Positions 22,661 to 27,679 of a stretch of 27,679 nucleotides of DNA are shown here, one piece after another. This DNA comes from Clostridium sp. CAG:609 (GTDB lineage Bacteria; Bacillota_I; Bacilli_A; RF39; UBA660), in NCBI GenBank assembly GCA_000438075.1, contig FR903536.1, forward strand, positions 1 to 27,679. Reading direction: 5' to 3'. Under the pieces are notes generated by a model. The model had not been told where the DNA came from. It did not search any database and worked only from the letters and a program-made list of their open reading frames with translations. How positions within the stretch are numbered: position 1 is the stretch's first letter; every line of letters begins with the position of its first letter. The position numbers and the translations under genes were made by a program.

Positions 22661-24034
22661 ATGAAATATGCGATTAATTCAAGAAAAGTAAAACCTGGTC
22701 AAATATTTGTTGCCATAAAGGGTCACACCGTAGATGGACATGACTATATAAGTGATGCAATAAACCATGGTGCAATAAAAATAATCGCAGAAAAAAATGT
22801 ATCTTCATCCGTTCCCGTCGAAATCGTGGAAAGCACTGAAGAATACTTAAAAAAAGAATTAAAAAAGGAATATGCTGATACTATAAATAAATTAAAAATA
22901 ATAGGTATAACAGGCACAAATGGTAAAACTACTACTGCATACTTAACTTACCAATTTTTAAACAAACTTGGTAACAAAACTGCATATCTTGGAACAATAG
23001 GTTTTAAATTACCTGATGAAGAAATAGGTACAGAAAACACAACTCCAGATATTTTATCAATTTACACTCTACTTTTACACGCAATAGAAAAAGAATGTAA
23101 AACAGTTGTCATGGAAATTAGTTCACATGCCCTATCATATGAAAGAATCTATGGACTTCATATTGATATCGCTGCATTTACTAATCTTACCGAAGACCAT
23201 CTAGATTATCACAAAACTATGGAAAACTATTTAAATGCAAAGTTAAAAATAATAGATTACTTACCTGAAAATGGTAAATTAATTGTTAATACAGATGATG
23301 AATACGGACAAAAATTCATAGATAAATTTGGAAAAGGTATCACTATAGGATACAACAAAACTTGCAATTACTTTATTAAAAAAGCAGACATTACCCCTGC
23401 AGAAACAAAAATAACTTTTGTGCATGATGATACAACTTATAATGTAACAACTAATCTTACAAGTAAATTTAATGTCTACAATTACATTACTTCACTTGCT
23501 ATAGTTCATGAAATGGGTTATTCATATGAAGAAATAATAAACATAACCAAAGATATAAAAGCACCAAAAGGAAGATGTGAAACTCATAAAGTTAACAAAG
23601 GTTATGCAGTTATAGATTATGCCCACACTCCTGATGCTGTTTTAAAAGTAGTATCTGCTTACAATGAACTAAAAAAAGGAAAAGTTATAACCATCGTTGG
23701 TTGTGGTGGTGATAGAGATCCAATAAAAAGACCTATAATGGGTGAAATTGCAACACGCTTAAGTGATTACACAATTCTAACAAGTGATAATCCAAGAACT
23801 GAAGACCCGCAAAAAATAATGGATGACATTCTAAAAGGAGTTTCAACAAATAACTATGAAGTTGAACTTGACCGTAAAACTGCAATTAAAAAAGGTATTG
23901 AAATGTTACAACCAGAAGATATTTTACTTATTCTTGGAAAAGGACATGAAGATTATCAAATAATTGGGCACACAAAAATACATCTTGATGATGCCGAAGA
24001 AGTAGAAAATTGGAAAAAAGAACATAACGAATAA
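22661..24034 (+). CDS. murE: UDP-MurNAc-tripeptide synthetase, meso-diaminopimelate type
   Basis: Cytoplasmic Mur ligase that adds the third amino acid to UDP-MurNAc-L-Ala-D-Glu. The N-terminal domain begins MKYAINSRKVKPGQIFVAIK with the conserved S-R-x-V-x-x-G-x-x-F. The ATP loop is GTNGKTT (85-91), followed by NTTPDILS, MEISSHAL and FTNLTEDHLDYH, then YLNAK with the carbamylated Lys, and DYAHTPD for ligand contact. The specificity loop reads SDNPRTEDP (375-383); DNPR, rather than the DNPA type of Lys-adding enzymes, indicates meso-diaminopimelate. Length 457 is slightly short for MurE. AAGGAGATG precedes the start. A terminator hairpin follows the stop, inside which the next listed gene begins. 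Confidence 0.95.
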   Translation: MKYAINSRKVKPGQIFVAIKGHTVDGHDYISDAINHGAIKIIAEKNVSSSVPVEIVESTEEYLKKELKKEYADTINKLKIIGITGTNGKTTTAYLTYQFLNKLGNKTAYLGTIGFKLPDEEIGTENTTPDILSIYTLLLHAIEKECKTVVMEISSHALSYERIYGLHIDIAAFTNLTEDHLDYHKTMENYLNAKLKIIDYLPENGKLIVNTDDEYGQKFIDKFGKGITIGYNKTCNYFIKKADITPAETKITFVHDDTTYNVTTNLTSKFNVYNYITSLAIVHEMGYSYEEIINITKDIKAPKGRCETHKVNKGYAVIDYAHTPDAVLKVVSAYNELKKGKVITIVGCGGDRDPIKRPIMGEIATRLSDYTILTSDNPRTEDPQKIMDDILKGVSTNNYEVELDRKTAIKKGIEMLQPEDILLILGKGHEDYQIIGHTKIHLDDAEEVENWKKEHNE

Positions 24035-24042
24035 ATAAATTT

Positions 24043-24072
24043 AATCTTTCATTTAATATGAAAGATTTTTTT
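24043..24072 (+). terminator. Intrinsic terminator after murE
   Basis: AATCTTTCAT (24043-24052), loop TTAAT, ATGAAAGATT (24058-24067): a perfect 10-bp stem followed by five T (seven T in all). The ATG usable by the next frame is in the 3' arm. Confidence 0.8.
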
Positions 24073-24621
24073 GATGATGTCATAACAAAGGGAGGTTTCC
24101 TATACATAGTTAATGAATTTCAAAAATCAAATTATACCGAAGATGATTTTGATTCGTTTTATATGCAAGAAAAAATCGAAGACAAAAAAGGATTTTTTAA
24201 CTTCTTTAAAGCTCACAACGTGTATGATTATTGCACAATTATTGATGGAGCTTACAACACTATAAAAAAATTAAATTGCAAATATGAAATATTTATTGGT
24301 ACATCTTACATAATTTGTGATATAATAAATGACACAGGTTTTCTGTTAGATCAAAAATATAAATATTTAATCAAGAATTTTCCATTCTTAGAACCAAACA
24401 ATATTGTATTTCTAGGAAATAAATCGGTATTAAATATTGATATTAAAATTGATGATAGAATAGATAATCTAAATGGGGCAAAAACTAAAATTTTATTTAC
24501 TGCATATCACAACAAAAATATCAGTGATGAAACTTTAGAAAAAGAAAGAATAAAAAGAGCAAACAGCCGGTATGATATCGAAAAATTATTATTAATTGAA
24601 AGGAATGATTTAAATGAATAA
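24058..24621 (+). CDS. NT5C-type 5'(3')-deoxyribonucleotidase-like HAD protein, N-terminus damaged
   Basis: A 187-residue frame resembling the NT5C branch of HAD phosphatases. It has the FDDVITKGGFLYIVNEFQ start, YDYCTIIDGAYNTIKKLN with the IPGA-like cap junction, the strand YEIFIGTSYI (motif II), NFPFLEPNNIVFLGNKS (motif III with Lys) and DIKIDDRIDNL (motif IV), then AKTKILFTAYHNKN. The first catalytic motif, usually D-x-D-D-V, reads D-F-F-D-D-V: one extra TTT codon in a run of seven T pushes the two Asp apart. The first beta strand is missing and there is no ribosome site before the ATG, which lies in the murE terminator. It may be a decaying gene or may have a start I cannot identify. It overlaps the CYTH gene by 8 bases. 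Confidence 0.6.
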   Translation: MKDFFDDVITKGGFLYIVNEFQKSNYTEDDFDSFYMQEKIEDKKGFFNFFKAHNVYDYCTIIDGAYNTIKKLNCKYEIFIGTSYIICDIINDTGFLLDQKYKYLIKNFPFLEPNNIVFLGNKSVLNIDIKIDDRIDNLNGAKTKILFTAYHNKNISDETLEKERIKRANSRYDIEKLLLIERNDLNE

Positions 24622-25246
24622 TATACCAAAGGAATTAGAACTTAAATATAGTATTGAAAGTTTTAACATAATTAAAACTCTAGAAGCAATGACAAAACAA
24701 GGTTACATCATCTTTAAAGGAAGAGGTTTAGAAAATGTTGATGAATACTATGACACAAAAAATAGAGATCTTCTAAATATCGGTGCATCTCTAAGAACAC
24801 GTACAATTAAAACCGAAGACAGTATTTCTTATAAAGCAACATTTAAAACACCAACATCTTTTGAACATAATTATGTTGATAGAATTGAAATTGAAAAAGA
24901 AATCCAAAAACCAACGTATCAAAAATTACTAAAAGAATTAGAAGGTATTCCATTTGATTTAACAAACATCTGCCCTGCTCCATATCTTATAGTTAAAACA
25001 AAAAGATTCGAAGTCTACTTAGAAAAAGAAGAATCTACAATATGTCTATCATTTGATGAAGTAACATACATTAACAAAAGTAATAAAACAGAAAACAAAG
25101 AAAATATAATTGAAGTTGAATTAGGTGATGATTCTAATCCAGAATTATTAGATGAAACAAATGAAATACTAACATCAAACTTAGATGTAACCATAATAAA
25201 AGATAACAAATATAAACGTGGTTTAATTAGATCACTTACAAAATAG
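24614..25246 (+). CDS. CYTH-domain protein (triphosphate tunnel family)
   Basis: A 210-residue cytosolic protein of the CYTH superfamily, whose members bind triphosphates in a beta tunnel (inorganic triphosphatase, thiamine triphosphatase, adenylyl cyclase type IV). The N-terminal E-x-E-x-K signature is present as ELELK at residues 7-11. It is followed by the strands and basic residues expected: VDEYYDTKNRDLL, GASLRTRTI (Arg pair), SISYKATFK, VDRIEIEKEI, LIVKTKRFEVYL, ICLSFDEVTY, NIIEVELGD and the closing IKDNKYKRGL. AAAGGAAT lies before the ATG, which overlaps the preceding gene. The exact reaction cannot be told from the sequence. A strong hairpin follows. Confidence 0.88.
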   Translation: MNNIPKELELKYSIESFNIIKTLEAMTKQGYIIFKGRGLENVDEYYDTKNRDLLNIGASLRTRTIKTEDSISYKATFKTPTSFEHNYVDRIEIEKEIQKPTYQKLLKELEGIPFDLTNICPAPYLIVKTKRFEVYLEKEESTICLSFDEVTYINKSNKTENKENIIEVELGDDSNPELLDETNEILTSNLDVTIIKDNKYKRGLIRSLTK

Positions 25247-25273
25247 TTCTCAATAAATTGAGAACTATTTTGT
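25238..25273 (+). terminator. Hairpin terminator after the CYTH gene
   Basis: ACAAAATAGTTCTCAA (25238-25253) pairs perfectly over 16 bp with 25258-25273, loop TAAA, and the 3' arm ends in TTTTGT. The stop codon is within the 5' arm. Confidence 0.75.
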
Positions 25274-25333
25274 AAAAAAAACCATTTTTATAATAAAAAT
25301 TACTATATTCAATAAATTTATTACTAAGAATGC

Positions 25334-25362
25334 TTGCATTATATCATTAAATCTGCTATAAT
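25334..25362 (+). promoter_or_regulatory. Promoter of tRNA-Gly
   Basis: TTGCAT (25334-25339), 17 bases, extended -10 TGC-TATAAT (25357-25362). The GCTTGCATTAT context is identical to that of the RNA B promoter. Confidence 0.8.
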
Positions 25363-25379
25363 TAAATACGTCAACAAAT

Positions 25380-25453
25380 GCAGGTGTAGTTTAATGGTAG
25401 AATAATAGCCTTCCAAGCTACTGACGTGAGTTCGATTCTCATCACCTGCTCCA
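25380..25453 (+). tRNA. tRNA-Gly (anticodon UCC)
   Basis: The acceptor stem GCAGGTG pairs with CACCTGC, the discriminator is T, and CCA is encoded. The D arm is GTTT-AATGGTA-GAAT, the anticodon loop CTTCCAA gives UCC, and the T arm is GTGAG-TTCGATT-CTCAT. The anticodon stem ATAGC/GCTAC has four good pairs plus an A-C mismatch at 27-43, which is unusual but tolerated in some tRNAs. It has its own promoter and terminator. Confidence 0.95.
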
Positions 25454-25499
25454 TTTGAAGACAACTTACGGACTAATTAAAGTTCGTAAGTTTTTATTT
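25448..25499 (+). repeat. tRNA-Gly 3' end plus terminator, direct-repeat copy 1
   Basis: GCTCCATTTGAA (25448-25459), CAACTTACGGACT (25462-25474) and GTTCGTAAGTTTTTATTTT recur in the same order and orientation at 27577-27625 with two mismatches and a shorter loop. This has the form of an att-type duplication at a tRNA gene. Confidence 0.75.
25463..25499 (+). terminator. Intrinsic terminator of tRNA-Gly
   Basis: AACTTACGGACT (25463-25474) pairs with AGTTCGTAAGTT (25481-25492), with one G-U pair, then a T-rich tail. Confidence 0.85.
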
Positions 25500-25500
25500 T

Positions 25501-25536
25501 GCCCGTAGTCAGGCTTGGAAAGGCTTGTTCTACCAA
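25501..25536 (-). pseudogene. Inverted tRNA-Gly fragment
   Basis: Read on the minus strand this begins TTGGTAGAACAAGCC, continues TTTCCAAGCCTGACTACGGG and matches the middle of tRNA-Gly: the D-loop GGTAGAA, the anticodon-loop stretch TTCCAAGC and the variable-region CTGAC, with small gaps. The acceptor and T arms are gone. It lies tail-to-tail with the intact tRNA-Gly across the terminator. Confidence 0.6.
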
Positions 25537-25703
25537 ATTTTTTATGCTTAAATTTAAAATTACCCAAGAACTCAAACCTAATCCTAAACTACTAGAACTT
25601 ATTAAAAAATTTACTTATAAAAAGTTAAAGTTCTTCTAAATACTAATTTACAGTTTATTGAACCTACTGAATATTTAATATCTTCTCCTATAAAACTTAC
25701 CAT

Positions 25704-25871
25704 TTATTCCATTCTTTCTTCTAAATCTATATCCAAACTAATAAAATCACTTATTTGAGTACCATTTAATTTTGATGCCTATTTTTTAAATTCTTCAACA
25801 TCAGAAAATGTCTTAGTTAATTCATATTTCTTATTTTGTTCAATTATTTGTTTTAATATTTCATTTTTCAC
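25704..25871 (-). pseudogene. Small decayed ORF of unknown function
   Basis: A GTG at 25871 behind AAAGAGG opens MKNEILKQIIEQNKKYELTK and ten more residues to a TAG at 25781-25779. The same frame then continues for 24 residues (ASKLNGTQISDFISLDIDLE and on) to a TAA at 25706-25704, and an ATG directly after it opens another 30 (MVSFIGEDIKYSV...). The in-frame continuity suggests one former gene broken by stops. No family recognised. The 25537-25703 part holds no intact gene; a 31-codon plus-strand frame there is not supported. Confidence 0.4.
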
Positions 25872-25944
25872 GACAAAACCTCTTTGTATGTATATTAATA
25901 CACTATAATTATTATTTTTCCTTATTAAAATTATATCTTCATAT

Positions 25945-27366
25945 TTATAAATTAGAAGCAGATGGACCAGGTATGCAATTTATTGTCCTTATCATCATAT
26001 TATGGTTATTTCTTTTATTAGACTCCGCTACTTTAGTATGTAGTTCATTTATTTTTTCTAAATCAGATTCTTTATTATAAAAAACTAATAAAATTGCATC
26101 TTTGCAACTTTCCTGTTTCATATATTGATGTAATTGTTTATGATCTTCTATACAAGTCATTAAATCTGGATGCGTAGAAGTTTTTATTTCGATTAACACT
26201 TTTTCTTTACCTCTTGATAGTTTAAAATCAACAGGACCTCTACCTTTATTTGTTTCTGGGGAAATATCTAAATTAAATCCTAAACTTTCAGATTTTCTTT
26301 CCATAATTAAGTGTGAAAACTTTGATATAATTGGTTCTGCTCTAAATTTGATACTTGTATCACTTAATAGTAAAGTCCATCCTCTTTCATCTTGTACAGC
26401 ATGTTCTATATCCCTTATTAAATCATCTGCCATTTCTAGCACAGAAATTTCGCTATCTTTATTTGTTATTTTTATATCTTTAACAAAATCATAAATTTTA
26501 TTAATTATATCTTTGTCTTTTTGTAAATCATAAGGTTCAACAGGTTCATTACCAAACCTTTTAAAGAGGTCGGTATCATTATTTTCTATAATTTTTTCTA
26601 TAATTTCCTTTTTGTTGGATTCCAATTCTTTTTTTATATTATATTCAAATGTATCTTTTACATAGTCTGTTTCGTTATTCCATAGCCAAGTAATAAAGTT
26701 TTCAGAATTATAATGTAATTTTCCAACTAAGATAGAATGTGGAACTAATAATACAGGAACTTTTTTATTCTCATTGTTAATTATATAAGGCAATTCGACT
26801 ATCTCAGATATCCAACTCATTTCATCAAAATTGAAATGAGTTAATATATTAAATTTATCTAAAGGAAATCCCTCTTTTTCTGCAATACTACAACTATAAG
26901 TAATAAAATAGCGTTTTGTTATAGATAGTATCATATCAGTTATTCTATCAAGATCAACATTTTCTTCAAATAAAGTAATTTCTTCCAGTTCATCATAATC
27001 GAATATTTTTAAATCTATATATTTAGAAAAGTTTTCAAAAAATTTTAAAGCAGTTAAACCAGAAAATCCACTACCTTTATTGCTATCATAGGAGTATCCT
27101 AATTGTACTTCTTCGACTTCTCTAAAATTTAGCATATTTTCTACTAATTTTTTTGGTATTGATTTTGTTTTTAATGTAATACAAGCATTTTTAAAAAAAT
27201 CAATTAACTCTTGATAACAATTTTTAAACTCTTTAATATTAGTTCTTTTTAATAATAATGGATCAATAAAAAGTTTTGAATCCCATTCTACAACAGGATT
27301 AAACCATGTATCTTTAGATAAGTCATATTTATAGTTATTATATTCACTAAATCTCTTTTTCTTCAT
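25945..27366 (-). CDS. Stand-alone PD-(D/E)XK-type nuclease-like protein, possible defence protein
   Basis: About 473 residues from ATG 27366 (MKKKRFSEYNNYKYD), which has AGAAGG six bases upstream; the ATG at 27399 lacks one. The first ~340 residues are of unknown fold, with KDTWFNPVVEWDSKLFIDP near the start and FSGLTALKFFENFSKY further on. The C-terminal ~110 residues carry the signature of a restriction-type nuclease: GRGPVDFKLSRGKEKVLIEIK, with the metal-binding Asp of PVDF and the E-x-K of IEIK at the right spacing. Then come HKQLHQYMKQ and the strand DAILLVFYNK, as expected after the catalytic strand. It is a single gene, flanked by tRNA remnants. I infer a mobile defence-type nuclease but cannot name a family. 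Confidence 0.7.
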   Translation of the reverse strand: MKKKRFSEYNNYKYDLSKDTWFNPVVEWDSKLFIDPLLLKRTNIKEFKNCYQELIDFFKNACITLKTKSIPKKLVENMLNFREVEEVQLGYSYDSNKGSGFSGLTALKFFENFSKYIDLKIFDYDELEEITLFEENVDLDRITDMILSITKRYFITYSCSIAEKEGFPLDKFNILTHFNFDEMSWISEIVELPYIINNENKKVPVLLVPHSILVGKLHYNSENFITWLWNNETDYVKDTFEYNIKKELESNKKEIIEKIIENNDTDLFKRFGNEPVEPYDLQKDKDIINKIYDFVKDIKITNKDSEISVLEMADDLIRDIEHAVQDERGWTLLLSDTSIKFRAEPIISKFSHLIMERKSESLGFNLDISPETNKGRGPVDFKLSRGKEKVLIEIKTSTHPDLMTCIEDHKQLHQYMKQESCKDAILLVFYNKESDLEKINELHTKVAESNKRNNHNMMIRTINCIPGPSASNL

Positions 27367-27390
27367 ATGTACCTTCTTTCCAAAAGAAAA

Positions 27391-27410
27391 GAGTATCATT
27401 TTATATACTC
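27391..27410. promoter_or_regulatory. Inverted repeat upstream of the nuclease gene
   Basis: GAGTAT-N8-ATACTC, a perfect 6-bp inverted repeat about 25 bases before the chosen start and including an AT-rich -10-like stretch (TATATAAAAT on the minus strand). Could be an operator. Sequence evidence only. Confidence 0.4.
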
Positions 27411-27475
27411 GATTTTCTTAATTTTATCATATTTTCATTGGAATATAAAGAAATTATAGCTATTTTATTAGTTTT

Positions 27476-27506
27476 TTGAACTATTTTTCATAATTTGTGT
27501 TAAAAT
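27476..27506 (+). promoter_or_regulatory. Promoter-like sequence before the tRNA 3'-end copy
   Basis: TTGAAC (27476-27481), 19 bases, extended -10 TGT-TAAAAT (27501-27506). It may drive the downstream gene at 27670, or once have driven the lost tRNA. The rest of 27411-27569 holds no gene I can see. Confidence 0.4.
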
Positions 27507-27576
27507 ATTAGTAGAGATTGATATTTTGTATATCAAATCGTTAAGAAGTGAAAAGTTGTAGATACCTACGACGTTG

Positions 27577-27625
27577 GCTCCATTTGAAATCAACTTACGG
27601 ACTTATTGTTCGTAAGTTTTTATTT
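27577..27625 (+). repeat. tRNA 3' end plus terminator, direct-repeat copy 2
   Basis: Second copy of the tRNA-Gly end: GCTCCATTTGAA (27577-27588), CAACTTACGGACT, then GTTCGTAAGTTTTTATTTT. Upstream, CGTTGGCTCCA resembles an acceptor 3' strand with CCA, but no complete tRNA precedes it. The hairpin AACTTACGGAC/GTTCGTAAGTT (27592-27618) still looks like a working terminator. Confidence 0.75.
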
Positions 27626-27669
27626 TATATAAAGCTTCAAAAGTTCTCTTTCTTTCAAGGAGGAAAACT

Positions 27670-27679
27670 ATGAGATGTG
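27670..27679 (+). CDS. Start of a gene cut by the window edge
   Basis: AAGGAGG (27658-27664) followed after 5 bases by ATG AGA TGT G: a strong ribosome site and start codon. Only Met-Arg-Cys is visible, so no identity can be given. Confidence 0.6.

Noticed and set aside
25015..25209. 64-codon minus-strand frame
   Set aside because: Antisense to the CYTH gene, Ser/Leu-rich shadow without a ribosome site.
27541..27582. Complete second tRNA gene
   Set aside because: There is a CCA-bearing 3' end and terminator, but no TTCRA T-loop, no anticodon arm and no complementary acceptor 5' strand; only a 3'-end copy or remnant.
1..27679. CRISPR array, insertion sequence or transposase
   Set aside because: No regularly spaced repeats, transposase motifs or IS-type terminal inverted repeats were seen on either strand.

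Overview
The window reads as chromosomal DNA of a very AT-rich, walled Firmicutes-type bacterium. UGA is used as a stop (uppP and the 61-codon gene end in TGA) and Trp is TGG, so the code is the standard bacterial one. Strong AGGAGG-type ribosome sites, TTG/GTG starts, a T-box leader, YtxH and DUF948-like proteins and a MurE with the meso-DAP signature DNPR point to the Bacilli/Mollicutes-related lineages that keep a cell wall. I cannot name a species.

Layout. 1-3658 (minus): two tandem paralogous large proteins of unknown function (the first cut by the window edge), a lipoprotein, a 208-residue protein and a 61-residue membrane protein. 3664-5207 (plus): a cyclophilin lipoprotein and undecaprenyl-diphosphatase (uppP). 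5208-5393: a GC-rich structured RNA candidate on the minus strand. 5396-8376: a divergent pair, a membrane-anchored class-A-like serine hydrolase (minus), and a membrane protein plus a phosphodiester glycosidase (plus). 8574-10611: an OmpR-type two-component system. 10664-13283: a small cytosolic protein, then a four-gene envelope operon (lipoprotein, acidic protein, DUF948-like, YtxH-like). 13392-13585: a second small RNA candidate on the plus strand. 13570-14664: trmB, a small coiled-coil protein and a 56-residue Cse60-like gene. 14769-15878: a wrecked HAD hydrolase with an intact two-gene MazF/PemK-type toxin-antitoxin module at its broken end. 15979-19014: T-box, small membrane protein, leuS. 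18992-22546: trpS and a GH31 glycosidase. 22629-25273: murE, a damaged NT5C-type HAD gene and a CYTH-domain gene. 25334-27625: tRNA-Gly(UCC), an inverted tRNA-Gly fragment, a decayed ORF, a stand-alone PD-(D/E)XK-type protein and a second copy of the tRNA 3' end with its terminator, which looks like a small insertion at a tRNA gene. A new gene starts at 27670.

The housekeeping theme is the cell envelope (uppP, murE, serine hydrolase, phosphodiester glycosidase, YtxH operon, two-component system) and tRNA charging/modification (leuS, trpS, trmB, tRNA-Gly). The least explained signal is a pair of putative RNA genes 8 kb apart and on opposite strands. They share a 33-nt upstream element (32 identical) holding TGTCG-N5-TGTCG, set exactly 4 nt before matching TTGYAT-N16-TATAAT promoters. 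One RNA is compact and GC-rich. The other has a 16-bp stem that presents a C-rich 39-nt loop. They may be a co-regulated small-RNA regulon. All family names here come from reading motifs; no database search was run.
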